Source: Planctomycetota bacterium
GTDB lineage: Bacteria > Planctomycetota > Phycisphaerae > UBA1845 > PWPN01
Assembly: GCA_022711465.1 (NCBI GenBank)
Contig: JAKLEZ010000025.1
Location: forward strand, 31,437 to 95,436
Length of the DNA stretch: 64,000 nt
Direction: 5' to 3'
Shown piece by piece: positions 52,590 through 62,443 of this stretch (position 1 is its first letter; every line of letters starts with the position of its first letter). The position numbers and the translations under genes are program-made. The notes below the pieces were generated by a model. That model was not told the origin of the DNA. It did no database searches and was given only the letters and a program-made list of their open reading frames with translations.

Positions 52590-53804
52590 TCAATCTCCTG
52601 CTCCGACCATGGCCTTCTTGTTGAGGGCTCGATCCAGCTGACGCATGGCCTGGCGAAGACGCTGCTCGTTCTCGACCAGGGCGATGCGGACGTAGCTTTC
52701 GCCGTTCTCGCCGAACGCTCGCCCGGGTGCCAGAGCCACCTCGGCCTCCTCCAGCATCCTCATCACGAAATCGATGCTCGATTGGCCGGCGAGATGCTCG
52801 TCCTTGACCCGGGCCCAGACGAACATGCTGGCTCGCGGGACCTCGGCCTCCCAACCGAGCTTGCGGCAGCCGGACACAACCACGTCCCGGCGCTCCTGGT
52901 AGATTGCCTGCTGCCTGACCACGTCTTCCTGGCAATGCCGCATGGCGATGATCGAGGCGATCTGCACCGGCTGGAAGATGCCGTAGTCGTAGTAGCCCTT
53001 GATCGTGCCCAGCGCGTTCACCATGGTGGCATTGCCGGCACAGAAGCCGATGCGCCACCCGGCCATGTTGTATGGCTTGCTCATCGTGGTGAACTCGACG
53101 CCGATCTCCTTGGCTCCCCGGGCGGTGAGAAAACTCGGGGCCTTGTAGCCGTTGAAGCAGGTCTGCCCGTAGGCGAAGTCGTGGATCACGGCTACGCCGT
53201 GCTCGTTGGCCAGGCCGACGACCTTCTCGAAGAAGTCGAGGTTCACGGTCATGGCCGTCGGGTTGTGCGGGTAGTTCAGGATGATGACCTTGGGCTTGGG
53301 GAACAGATGAGCGACCACGTACCGAATCCGCTCCAGAAAGGCGTCATCGTTGCCCAGCTGGACGGAAATGACGTTGGCCCCGGCCAGAGCCACGCCGTAG
53401 ACATGGATGGGAAAGGCCGGATCGCCGACCACCGCGGTGTCACCCGGTCCGAGCATGGCCAGCAGCAGGTGACTGATGCCTTCCTTGCTGCCGATGCAGG
53501 CAATGACCTCCTGCTCCGGATCGAGCTCGACGCCGTAGTGCTCGCGATAGTGGCGGGCGACGTCGCGGCGCAGATTGAGCACCCCGCGAGACACGCTGTA
53601 GCGATGGTTTCGCGGGTCGCGCACGGCCTCGCAAAGCTTGTCCACGATGGGCTGGGGCGTCGGGTCGGTCGGGTTGCCCATGCCCAGGTCGATGATGTCG
53701 ATGCCATCCTGCCGCTTGCGGTGCTTGAGGGCATTGATCCGCGCGAACAGGTAGGGTGGCAGCCGCTTGATGCGTTCGGACGTACTGATCTTCGATTCAA
53801 ACAT
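52590..53804 (-). CDS. PLP-dependent aminotransferase, AlaC/DapL-like class I
   Basis: This 404-residue enzyme has the PLP-binding Lys243 in EFTTMSKPYNMAGWRIGF, the phosphate-binding ACIGSKEGISHL and LNYPHNPTAM segments, and the C-terminal ASMFVWARV and YVRIALVENEQRL. It falls between alanine transaminase AlaC and LL-diaminopimelate aminotransferase groups; the donor and acceptor cannot be told from sequence. It may form a small operon with hisH. Confidence 0.88.
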   Translation of the reverse strand: MFESKISTSERIKRLPPYLFARINALKHRKRQDGIDIIDLGMGNPTDPTPQPIVDKLCEAVRDPRNHRYSVSRGVLNLRRDVARHYREHYGVELDPEQEVIACIGSKEGISHLLLAMLGPGDTAVVGDPAFPIHVYGVALAGANVISVQLGNDDAFLERIRYVVAHLFPKPKVIILNYPHNPTAMTVNLDFFEKVVGLANEHGVAVIHDFAYGQTCFNGYKAPSFLTARGAKEIGVEFTTMSKPYNMAGWRIGFCAGNATMVNALGTIKGYYDYGIFQPVQIASIIAMRHCQEDVVRQQAIYQERRDVVVSGCRKLGWEAEVPRASMFVWARVKDEHLAGQSSIDFVMRMLEEAEVALAPGRAFGENGESYVRIALVENEQRLRQAMRQLDRALNKKAMVGAGD

Positions 53805-53884
53805 GGGGAGTCATTATATGTTCGCTTTCGGCCGCCCGAAAGGTCGTGAGCGGGTGGGTGCGCCGGACCCGTTTCTCCTTGGAC

Positions 53885-55300
53885 TCAGGATCCTGGACGG
53901 GTCGCCACCGGCAGGTCGGCGGCGCCGGCCTGGATCTCCTGAAGGGTCTTCTCGATCTCGTCCCGCAGGGCTTTCACCGCGGGGTCGTTGCGAGCCGTGT
54001 CGCTGCTCAGGGCGTCGGTCTGCCCCAGGAGGCGGCGGAGGCTTGCCTCGCGCTCGACGTCGATATGGCGGCGGGCCATCTGCATCAGGCGGCCGAGGGC
54101 CAAGGCGTCGTCCTTGTTCACCTGAATCCTGGCCATCAGGGTGGCGCCGAACGCCTCGTAGCATCGGCTCAACTGGGCCAGCAGGCTGGTGTTGCCGGGT
54201 GTCTGCTCCAGAGCCTCGGCGATGACACGAACGGCCAGGCTGGCGGCGCCGACAGCCTCGTCGAGGTCCTTGTTCGGGTCGTCGTTCAGATTGCGGCCAC
54301 CCGGCAAGCTGACCTTGGCCAGGAGATACTCGACCTTGGCCAGGAGATACTTAGGGTTGCGCGGCTCCTTTCGCAGGGCTTCGTTGATGGCGTTGACCGC
54401 CTCGGTGAGGAGTCGCCTTCGTTCCACTTCCGCTTTCCGGTAGTCCACCCGATTGGAGGTAGCTTCCTCACCCGCCGCCGCGGCACCGCTCTGGTAGGCC
54501 CAGGCGAGGCAGGCGTCGATCTCGGCGCTGACCGGATCGTCCTTCCGGGCGTCATTCAGGGCCTCTACCGCCAGCCGCCAGTGGTCCGTTTTGGTCGGAA
54601 GAGAGGGAGAGAGGGAAGGGGCCAGATAAAGCTGGGCGAGTTCGAGACGTGCTTGCGTGTCCGTGTGGACCGGGGTGGCATTCCTGCAGTTCTTGAAATA
54701 GGCCATGTAGTGGTCGATCGCCTGGGATCGCCGCTGCGTCCTGGCGTACAGTCTCCCCAGGTCAAGATGGACCGGCCATCGATCGGGTCCTCCGCGAAGG
54801 ATTCCCAGGCAGATGCTCTCGGCCATCTGGCAATCGGCCGGCGTTTTCGCGGTCCTGGAGGCGACGGACGCAACCTTGAGCCAGACCTGCTTGGCGAGCG
54901 GTGCGAAATCCTCGGAAGTCATTCCATTTTGGGCGTCGGCGGGGGCGGGAGAGAGCTCGTAGGCCGTGGCCAGCAGCTGCAGCCCCTCGGGGTTATCCGG
55001 ATATCGGGCAATGAAGTCCAGGAGAAGCTGGCGTGTCGCGGGCAGTTCGTCCTTGCGGCCTCGCCTGGCATTCTCGAGCACGTCCCTGGCCTTCGCGAGC
55101 GCCTTGTCTTGGTCGGCGGGCGAGGTCGGCTGGCTGGTTGCCGGAGCGGAGGATAGGGTCGGAAATAGAGGCTGAGACTGGGCCTGAACCAGGGCGGCGG
55201 CTGCGCCGATGGCGACGCAGGCGAGACAGACACCGTGTCGAAGGCATACGCGGACGGGAACCGTCTGACGGATCTTGCATGAAACGCGGAGCGTGGGCAT
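53885..55300 (-). CDS. Secreted TPR-repeat protein
   Basis: This 471-residue protein has a signal-like hydrophobic segment (ACVAIGAAAALVQAQ) after a basic N-terminus and several TPR-like helical repeats: LLLDFIARYPDNPEGLQLLATAYEL, WPVHLDLGRLYARTQRRSQAIDHYMAYFKN, NPKYLLAKVEYLLAKV, and NTSLLAQLSRCYEAFGATLM. The ATG at 55300 has GGAGGTCG just before it. The region TPADQDKALAKARDVLENARRGRKDE is a charged linker. It is probably a periplasmic scaffold; the partner is unknown. Confidence 0.75.
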   Translation of the reverse strand: MPTLRVSCKIRQTVPVRVCLRHGVCLACVAIGAAAALVQAQSQPLFPTLSSAPATSQPTSPADQDKALAKARDVLENARRGRKDELPATRQLLLDFIARYPDNPEGLQLLATAYELSPAPADAQNGMTSEDFAPLAKQVWLKVASVASRTAKTPADCQMAESICLGILRGGPDRWPVHLDLGRLYARTQRRSQAIDHYMAYFKNCRNATPVHTDTQARLELAQLYLAPSLSPSLPTKTDHWRLAVEALNDARKDDPVSAEIDACLAWAYQSGAAAAGEEATSNRVDYRKAEVERRRLLTEAVNAINEALRKEPRNPKYLLAKVEYLLAKVSLPGGRNLNDDPNKDLDEAVGAASLAVRVIAEALEQTPGNTSLLAQLSRCYEAFGATLMARIQVNKDDALALGRLMQMARRHIDVEREASLRRLLGQTDALSSDTARNDPAVKALRDEIEKTLQEIQAGAADLPVATRPGS

Positions 55301-55367
55301 GGACGACCTCCTCGGTTGATCGCAGGCCGGAGCATATGCCGGGGGAACGACGGGGTCGGGCTGAAGG

Positions 55368-55865
55368 CTAACCCTGGACGCTGAGCGAACCATAGAGCGC
55401 GCCGTCCTCGGAAGAGAAACCCTCGGGTTCCCGTGGCGGCGGCGTGTGGACCGCTTGCCCGGGAGTAGCCGCCGGAGTCTCGCCTGACCGTTCCTGCCGG
55501 AGCCTGTCGATGAGCATGACCCAGGTCTCCCGCTGGTATTCCAGCAGATGGAGAACCTCCTCGGCGATGGCTGCATCGCGCTGGACGCTGGATTCGACCA
55601 GCTTCCGGTAGATGAAATTGTACAGGCCGGCGGTCCGCTTGCACAGATCCGCGTCAATGTTGTAGTTCAGGGCCGCATTCATCTCCAGGATGATCCTTTG
55701 CGTCCGGGTGAATGCGGTGAAGGCCTTCTCCCAATCCTTGGCCCGGGTGGCCTCAATCGCCTGCCGCGTGAAGCGAATCGCCCCGTCGTAGAGCATGAGG
55801 TGAAGCTGCTCCGGCGAGGCGGTCATCACGGCGTTCTGAAGGTACTCGTTGGACACGTTTTCCAT
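55368..55865 (-). CDS. fliS: Flagellar export chaperone FliS
   Basis: This 165-residue, mostly helical protein begins with the family NEYLQNAVMTASPEQLHLMLYDGAIRFTRQAIEA and continues with the four-helix bundle to about residue 125. FliS binds flagellin C-termini in the cytoplasm. The tail (GQAVHTPPPREPEGFSSED) is longer and Pro-rich compared with most FliS. It follows fliD by about 165 bases on the same strand. Confidence 0.95.
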   Translation of the reverse strand: MENVSNEYLQNAVMTASPEQLHLMLYDGAIRFTRQAIEATRAKDWEKAFTAFTRTQRIILEMNAALNYNIDADLCKRTAGLYNFIYRKLVESSVQRDAAIAEEVLHLLEYQRETWVMLIDRLRQERSGETPAATPGQAVHTPPPREPEGFSSEDGALYGSLSVQG

Positions 55866-56031
55866 GGACGCTGTTGTTATCGGTTGCCCGGCGGGTCGGG
55901 TTGACTACATTCCCGTCTCGGCCCCCCGCCAGGACCAGGTGCGGCACAGGCCGCGGCTGCAACCGGCCGGGGGCCGACCGTCGCTCCCGGAAAGTCCTGA
56001 AACGGTTTCCTGTCGCCATGCTCATGATGGA

Positions 56032-59000
56032 TCAGGAGCTGGAGGATGAACGGCTGCTCGACGACGACAGGAGATTGACCATGGAAGACAAGGCCGTCTG
56101 TTGGGCTTGGAGGTCGGAGAGGGCCTTCTCCATCGCCTCGAACTGGGCGTAGAGACGGGCTTCCTTCCTGTCCAGCAGCGTCTGCATGTCCTCCGCCCGG
56201 TCGTTGTAGAGCTCCAGACGATCCTCGATGCGATTGTACTGCACCGTGGTCAGGCCGTCCGAGCTGTTGGTCATGTCGTCAAGCACCTGATTCAGCCTGG
56301 CCGCGATACCGACATATTCCAGCTTGTTGTTGGCGTCGGTCTTGACCAGGGTGAACAGCCTCCTCATCTCTTCCGGCTTGTCCGCGAGCACTTCGCGGAA
56401 CTTGTCCTCATCGAGTTGAAGCCGTGGAGCTGGATTCTCGAGGTCGTCGCTGGCCACGGTCAGGCCGACATCGGCCAGCGACCTCAGGCTCAGACCGGCC
56501 TCGGCGAGCTGGGTCCGGAGCTCGCGATAGAGGGTGTTCTGGATCTGAAGAACTGCGGATTCGCCGAACAACACCCCTCTCGTGCTCTCGTCGGCGTCGC
56601 TCTCGTTCAGCACGAACTTGGTGTGCTCGTCGATCAGGTCCAGAGTGCTGTTGAACGACTCCACGAAGCTCTTGACATGCTCAACAACGGAGTCGGCGTC
56701 GGATGTGACCGCGACCTGAACCGCCGTCTCGCTGGTGCCGGTGAGGTTCAAGGTCAGGCCGGACACCACATTGGCCACGGTGTTGGTGGCGCTGGAGACG
56801 ACCACTGAACTGGAAGAGTCGAGGCCGCCGACGACGACCAAGGCATTCCGCCCCTCGGTCATGGTCTGCAGGCCCAAGTCGGCCAGGGTCCCTCCGAACA
56901 GCACGCGTCCGGCTTCGCCGCTGGCGTTCGAGGTGAGAACCAGCCGGTAGGGGTTCTCGCTCGTGCCGTCATTGATCACGCTGGCCGTCACCCCGACTCC
57001 GGCCGAGTTGATCTTGGCGACCAGGCTATCAAGGCTGTCCGCCGCTCCCACCTCGATGGTCTGGGAGAATGAACCGGTCAGCACGCCTGACGAATCGCCG
57101 GTGCCCAGGATGCCCAGGTTGGCGGCGGTGGTGCCCGTGCCCTCCTGGGCGACGGTCAGCACCTTGGTGCCCCCGTTGGTATCCACGAGTTCGATGCCGT
57201 CCCCGTTGGCGTTGATCCTGGCTTCGACGCCGAGATTGAGGGCATTGATCCCCTTGAGCAGGTCACCCACGGTCTTGTGCGTCGATGAGCTGACGGCCAA
57301 CGTGGCGGTCCTGCCGTCAGTCGCGGTAATCCGGATCGTTCCGGCGGCCACCCCTTTGCCTGCGTTCAGTTCGGCAAGGATGGTGTTTTCCGAGATGTAC
57401 TGGAGCTGTAGGTCCTCGCTCAGCAGGGTGCGGTAACCGTTGTGGGTGAGTCCCAGGTCTTCGGCCATCTCGCCGGCGGCGCTGAACGAAGCCGATCCCT
57501 CGGTGGCATCGGTGAGCTGTAGACGGGTGCCGCCATCGTCAACGCGGGCCGATAGCCGCCCGTCATCGTTGATGAGCTTCATCACGTCGGCCAGTGTCTG
57601 GGCTCCCGAGAAGTCCAGACTGAACGTGGAACCGTCGCGCCGGGTGAAGGCGATGACGCCGGGCGTGATGCCGCTGCCGCCGTGAAGGGAGGACAGCAGG
57701 ACGGTGTTGAGTCCGGCAATCAGATCACGCGACTGGTGTGTACCCGTGCCGTCAAAGTCCCCGAGAAGACCGAGATCGCGGGCGGCCAGTGAGCCGTTCA
57801 AGGCCTCGACCTTCGCGGTCTCCGGACCGGTGGTGTGGTCGGTGAGCACAATGGCATTGCCGCTAATCGCAACGCTCAGCTTGCCGTGATTGCCGTCGGC
57901 ATTCTCAATGGCCCGGATCACCGCCCCCATGGTATCCATGCGGTAGACGGTGGAGCCGGTGAAAGTGGAGTCCGAGGCATCCCGGGTAATGCCCAGATCG
58001 GCAGCCGCGTGACCGACTATGTCCTTGATGATCAGGTTCGAGCTCGTGCTGGAAGTCGAGTCGCTGACGACCAGCTTGGCACCGGAGATGGTGACCGCGA
58101 CGTCGATGTCTGCGGCGGCGATGGCGTCCTTGACCTCGCCCACGGTCTGAGCCTCGGTCAGGTCGACCTCCGCCGATTCACCCCTGCGATTCGTGATCCT
58201 GATCACGCCCAGACGCACGCCCTCGCCATCGTTCAGGTGAGCGAGCTGCGTGGCTTCGCTGATCGAGTCGGCCAGATCGACCTCGAAGGCACTCCCGTCC
58301 GCCAAAGTGAAACGCATGTCCGACACGAGGTTTGAACTGTAGCGGACTCCGGTGCCGTCGTTGAGCCGCGCCAGGCGTGTGGATTCCGCCAGGTTGATCA
58401 CGTCTCGGCCGACGATTTGAGTCGTCGATGACGAAGTGGCGATGCCCAGATCCGCCGCCGTGTGACCGTTGCTCAGGTCCGCGATGCGCAGATCGGACGT
58501 CGTTCCTCCGCTCAGATCGGTGAGCACGAAATGATCGCCTTCCACCGTGGCACGAACGTTGGCGTCGCTCTGGGAGTTGATCGCATCGAGCACGTCCTCG
58601 ACCGTCGTGGCGGTCCTCAGGTCAACGTCCGCGGAGTGGCCCGAGCGGTCGGTGATGCGGATCTTCCCGCGACTCACGCCGTCGCCGCCGTTGAGCATTG
58701 CCAGGGCCGTGTTCGGAGAGACGCGTGCGTTGCTGCTCTCGAGAATCAGGGTTCCGGCCCCGACCGCCGTGGTGTCACGATCGTGAAACCCGGTCGATAC
58801 GAGCTGGTTGGTGGCCGCCAAGGCCCGCACGGTGAAGGAATAGTTGGCCAGGGAGGTGCCGTTGGTCGCGCTGGCGGTCAGCACATCCTCGTTGCTGCTC
58901 GTCGCTTTCCGCACCGTGAACGTGGACACGCGAGACAGAATCTGAATCGGGCTCTTGGCCGCCTTGAGCGTGCTACCGAGCGTTTGATAGGCGGCTTGCT

Positions 59001-59130
59001 GTGTCTGGGCGGTGGCAATCCTCGCCTTCAGCAACGTCAGTGGGCGAGACTCAATCGCCATCAGGCTCTCGACCAGACTCTGAATGTCAAGACCGGACAC
59101 CAGTCCGGTGCTTGATGAGATCGTTCCCAT
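56032..59130 (-). CDS. fliD: Flagellar hook-associated protein 2 (filament cap), enlarged
   Basis: This 1,032-residue protein is the filament cap. The N-terminal FliD domain is clear (STGLVSGLDIQSLVESLMAIESRPLTLLKARIATAQTQQAAYQTL), as is the C-terminal domain (FVESFNSTLDLIDEHTKF ... LADVGLTVASD ... LDEDKFREVLADKPEEMRRLF). Most FliD proteins have 400-700 residues. The excess is residues about 140-690, made of tandem flagellin hook-IN type modules. The tail ends in a Ser-rich SSSSSRSSSSS. The ATG at 59130 is preceded by GAGGAG. Flagellin is not in the window. Confidence 0.93.
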   Translation of the reverse strand: MGTISSSTGLVSGLDIQSLVESLMAIESRPLTLLKARIATAQTQQAAYQTLGSTLKAAKSPIQILSRVSTFTVRKATSSNEDVLTASATNGTSLANYSFTVRALAATNQLVSTGFHDRDTTAVGAGTLILESSNARVSPNTALAMLNGGDGVSRGKIRITDRSGHSADVDLRTATTVEDVLDAINSQSDANVRATVEGDHFVLTDLSGGTTSDLRIADLSNGHTAADLGIATSSSTTQIVGRDVINLAESTRLARLNDGTGVRYSSNLVSDMRFTLADGSAFEVDLADSISEATQLAHLNDGEGVRLGVIRITNRRGESAEVDLTEAQTVGEVKDAIAAADIDVAVTISGAKLVVSDSTSSTSSNLIIKDIVGHAAADLGITRDASDSTFTGSTVYRMDTMGAVIRAIENADGNHGKLSVAISGNAIVLTDHTTGPETAKVEALNGSLAARDLGLLGDFDGTGTHQSRDLIAGLNTVLLSSLHGGSGITPGVIAFTRRDGSTFSLDFSGAQTLADVMKLINDDGRLSARVDDGGTRLQLTDATEGSASFSAAGEMAEDLGLTHNGYRTLLSEDLQLQYISENTILAELNAGKGVAAGTIRITATDGRTATLAVSSSTHKTVGDLLKGINALNLGVEARINANGDGIELVDTNGGTKVLTVAQEGTGTTAANLGILGTGDSSGVLTGSFSQTIEVGAADSLDSLVAKINSAGVGVTASVINDGTSENPYRLVLTSNASGEAGRVLFGGTLADLGLQTMTEGRNALVVVGGLDSSSSVVVSSATNTVANVVSGLTLNLTGTSETAVQVAVTSDADSVVEHVKSFVESFNSTLDLIDEHTKFVLNESDADESTRGVLFGESAVLQIQNTLYRELRTQLAEAGLSLRSLADVGLTVASDDLENPAPRLQLDEDKFREVLADKPEEMRRLFTLVKTDANNKLEYVGIAARLNQVLDDMTNSSDGLTTVQYNRIEDRLELYNDRAEDMQTLLDRKEARLYAQFEAMEKALSDLQAQQTALSSMVNLLSSSSSRSSSSS
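57061..58713 (-). repeat. Tandem hook-IN-like modules within fliD
   Basis: At least four full or partial copies begin with the pattern LAxLNxGxGVxxGxIRIT-x-R-x-G-x-(S/T)-A-x-(V/L)-DL-x-x-A-x-TVxDV at residues about 142, 296, 478 and 583 (a half copy at about 252), each with a following AADLGI segment. The modules are 100-130 residues long and clearly derived from each other. Confidence 0.75.
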
Positions 59131-59653
59131 AGGCAGCTACTCCTCGCTGGACCTCCAGGCGCGCACGGTCCGAGTGCCCTATTCATCGGCCCTTCGCCAT
59201 ATCGGGCTCCATGTATCCTGCTCCCGGCGTCAGGAACGCACCTGGATTCCTTGGTGGCATGGGGGTCGCGATATTATCGGACGCTTGTGCTGCCCTGCCA
59301 TCCTCGTCCTCGCACCCTCTCCTGGTGATCCTGGCCAACCGACCTCCATGGTTAGGACTCCGGTCGCCCAAACCGAGAACTCAGCCATCCGGCCTTGTGG
59401 GGCGGGCGGTTGGGGAGTCGTCGAAACCCGCCCAACCCCGCGCGATGGAGTCTGCTGCGGATGCGGACAAAGACGAAATGCCGTCGGGTCTGGATCACGC
59501 TCAGGCTACGCCGACTGGATTCGATCGCCTGCCCTCGTTGTTGGATGACATACATCGGGCCGTCACTGAGGTTATAATCGTTTATATCTTGATTTGTTGA
59601 TTTCTGCGGCCAAAGCGTGCAATCTAGTTTGTCGAAGTGGAAGGAGGCTGAAC
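59131..59653. other. Intergenic region upstream of fliD and of the 929-aa secreted protein
   Basis: On the minus strand TCCGATAA (59281-59274) matches the flagellar sigma-28 -10 (GCCGATAA) at 7 of 8 positions, inside the palindrome CGATATTATCG, but no -35 was found at the expected distance. On the plus strand TATAAT (59573-59578) lies 76 bases before the ATG at 59654. No gene is supported here. Confidence 0.4.
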
Positions 59654-62443
59654 ATGTACCGCATACTCGCGTGTGGAATCATTGTGAGCGTCAGCGTGTC
59701 AGCGCTGGCTCAGAATCTGCTGGTCAATCCCGGGTTCGAGGATCCCCCGATCGCCGTTTGGGCCAGCATCGCGATCACCGGCGGCGTGGCCGACGGCGAC
59801 ACCGTCGAGATCGACACCACCGGGGCGAACCGGACCTACGAGTTCGACACCGGCGACGGGATCCTGCCCGGGAACGTCCAGGTGGCCGTGGCGGCCGGCG
59901 CGGGCAAGGCCGCAGCCAAGGCGGCCCTGACCAGCGCCATCAACGCCGATGTCGCCGCGCCCTGTACCGCCTCTGACGGCGGAACCGACACGATCCGTCT
60001 GATCTGGATCGGTGTCGGGGGCAACGGGGCGACCAACACCAATCTCCAAGATGCCAACGGCGTGATCTCGGTGACCGACTTCGGCAGTAACTGCCACCGT
60101 GATACCCAGCCGATCACGGGTTGGTATACGCTCACCGGTGATCTGTACAACGACCGCAACGACGATCTCTACATTCCCACCTGCCCGGGCGGCGACAACG
60201 TGGCCCACCTTTCCATGCAGGGCTGGGGGGCATCCGGGAACACCGTCTACCAGACCGTCGCCGGCGTCACCCCGGGCCAGTGGTATACGTTCTCGGCCGT
60301 GTTCTGGGCCGGTCATATGGACGTGGGCGGACTGACCATCAAACTCCAACTCATCGACGGGGCCAGTCCGACCGGTTCGGTCCTGGCCGAGAAGTCGTAT
60401 GTGCAGACGAATGGGGCCACCAACGCATGGCTGCCCCTGTTCGTGAACGGACTGGCGGTGAGTTCCGGCGTGACCGTGAAGGTCTCTGCCCTCAATGGCG
60501 GTACCCAAGGCTGGGCTTTGCACCTCGATGACTGCTCTCTGGCGCAGACGACCTGCATAGATCCACCCACAATCGATGCGATCGCACCGGCCTATGCGGC
60601 TCGCGGAACCGCCGCCGCCGCGGTCACCATTACCGGAACCGGATTCGCGACCGGCGCCGGCAATACGACCGTCTATCTGAGGATGGCCGACCAGCCGGAC
60701 ATCAAGGCGACCACCGTCGTGGTGGCCCCCGACGGCAAGAGTCTGACCTGCAAGTTCAAGCTGACCACGGCGGCCATCGGCCGGTGGCACGTGGTCGCCA
60801 CGATTGCGGGTGCCACCTGTCCGACGACGGTCCTGCCGTCCGGCTTCAACGTGATTCTGCCGGCCTTCAGCAACGGCAGTTTTGAGTCGCCCACCGCCAC
60901 GGGGGCCTGCCCGGTTCCGGTCGGCGGGGTGCCCGGCTTCCCCAGCGACTGGCTCGCTCACGAACAGGCCAGCTATGGCTACGGGTCCGTGCTTTTCCGG
61001 GATTCCGATCGTTTCGCCCCGACCTGCAACCCGTTACCCGAGGGCAGCCACTACGCCAGCACCGTGTCCGACAACAACGGGCTTGCCGGCGCCGAGGCCA
61101 GTATCTACCAGACATTCATCGCCACCGCCGGAGCCAGCTACACCCTGAGCGGGTACTTCGCCGGCGGCGGAAACAACACCGTCAAGATCGCCCTGCTCGA
61201 CGGCGACGAGAACGCCGCGGTCTTGGGCAGCGAGACGACCATTCACTCGCCCGGTTCGCAGTACGACTGGACCTTCGCGTCGACCACCGGCACGCCCACC
61301 TCCGGCTTGATGACGGTGAAATGGACAGTCGCTCTCGACGGCAACGAACCGCACGCGGCTCACGCCGACAATCTCCAGGTGTCCGTCTGCCAGAACCCCA
61401 TCGCCCTGACCGGCATTACCCCGGATCGCGGCATCAATAACGGCATCGCGGATATCACCAATCTCGCCGGCACGGGCTTCTCCGGTTCACCGCAGGTGGT
61501 GTTCAAGCACGCCCTAAGCGGAGCCATGGTCAACGCTACCGCAGAGGCCGTCGTCAGCGACAGCCAGATCACCTGCAACGTCGATCTGCGTGATCAGACA
61601 TCGGGCTACTATGACGTGATCGTGGTTCAGGAGGGCTGCGTCGGCACGCTGGCGGGCAAGTTCCTGCTGCTGGCCGATGGCCTGATCAACGGCGAGTTCG
61701 AACTGCCGGAAGCGACTCTCCAGTGCGGGCCGCCCTCGGCCCTGGCCGGCCCCCCGTCCGGATGGAACTTCAGCGACGACAAGTGGCGTGACCACAACCT
61801 GTGGGCGCCGACCTGCCCGAGGAACGTACCGTTGCCGGACCCGGCCGATGAACACGGCCATTACCAGAGTATGACCACGGGTGTCGACAGGAACATGCGC
61901 GACCAGCAGGCCTGGCAGACCCTCTTGGTCCGTCCCGGCGGGAGGTATCGGTTCGCGGGTTACTTCGCTGGCGGTGGTGAGAACGCCGTTCTCATCCGGC
62001 TGCTGGACGGCGGCATCGGCGGCACCGAGATCGCGGCTACCCCGGTCTATGCCTGCACGACCGGCTGCGGGGGATACGATTGGACCTATGCCGAAGTGTC
62101 CGGTGTGGCCCTCAGCGATGTCATGACCGTGGTTTGGGAACTCACCGGTGCGACCACCGACGGTTCGGCCGCCCATGCGGACGGCTTGACCTTCCAGAGC
62201 CCGTGCAACCTCCCCTTCGCCGACGCCAACGGTGACAGCTCGGTGGACATGGTTGACTTCGGCCTGTTCCAACTCTGCATCGGGGCTGGTTTCGGAGGGG
62301 AAGCCTTACCCGAAGCATGCCTGTGCTTCGAGCGGTCCGGCGACGGGCGTGTCACCGACACCGACGTGAGCGAGTTCGTCAAGTGCTACTCCGGCCCCGC
62401 AATCCCGTGGTCGATGGCGGCGACTCCCGACTGCCGGCCATGA
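59654..62443 (+). CDS. Secreted multidomain protein with TIG-like and dockerin-like modules
   Basis: This 929-residue protein has a signal peptide (ILACGIIVSVSVSALAQ) and an ATG at 59654 with AAGGAGG 7 bases before it. Domain order: an N-terminal beta-sandwich start (NLLVNPGFEDPP) interrupted by a GGVADGDTVEID...YEFDTGDG module; a carbohydrate-binding-like part (about 150-300); IPT/TIG-like folds starting at PPTIDAIAPAYAARG and ALTGITPDRG; two more copies of a NGSFESPT ... YFAGGG-type beta-sandwich (about 410-580 and 680-860); and a C-terminal two-loop dockerin-like repeat (DANGDSSVDMVDFGLFQLCIG ... SGDGRVTDTDVSEFVKCYSGP). It is probably extracellular or surface-bound and may bind glycans. 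Confidence 0.82.
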   Translation: MYRILACGIIVSVSVSALAQNLLVNPGFEDPPIAVWASIAITGGVADGDTVEIDTTGANRTYEFDTGDGILPGNVQVAVAAGAGKAAAKAALTSAINADVAAPCTASDGGTDTIRLIWIGVGGNGATNTNLQDANGVISVTDFGSNCHRDTQPITGWYTLTGDLYNDRNDDLYIPTCPGGDNVAHLSMQGWGASGNTVYQTVAGVTPGQWYTFSAVFWAGHMDVGGLTIKLQLIDGASPTGSVLAEKSYVQTNGATNAWLPLFVNGLAVSSGVTVKVSALNGGTQGWALHLDDCSLAQTTCIDPPTIDAIAPAYAARGTAAAAVTITGTGFATGAGNTTVYLRMADQPDIKATTVVVAPDGKSLTCKFKLTTAAIGRWHVVATIAGATCPTTVLPSGFNVILPAFSNGSFESPTATGACPVPVGGVPGFPSDWLAHEQASYGYGSVLFRDSDRFAPTCNPLPEGSHYASTVSDNNGLAGAEASIYQTFIATAGASYTLSGYFAGGGNNTVKIALLDGDENAAVLGSETTIHSPGSQYDWTFASTTGTPTSGLMTVKWTVALDGNEPHAAHADNLQVSVCQNPIALTGITPDRGINNGIADITNLAGTGFSGSPQVVFKHALSGAMVNATAEAVVSDSQITCNVDLRDQTSGYYDVIVVQEGCVGTLAGKFLLLADGLINGEFELPEATLQCGPPSALAGPPSGWNFSDDKWRDHNLWAPTCPRNVPLPDPADEHGHYQSMTTGVDRNMRDQQAWQTLLVRPGGRYRFAGYFAGGGENAVLIRLLDGGIGGTEIAATPVYACTTGCGGYDWTYAEVSGVALSDVMTVVWELTGATTDGSAAHADGLTFQSPCNLPFADANGDSSVDMVDFGLFQLCIGAGFGGEALPEACLCFERSGDGRVTDTDVSEFVKCYSGPAIPWSMAATPDCRP

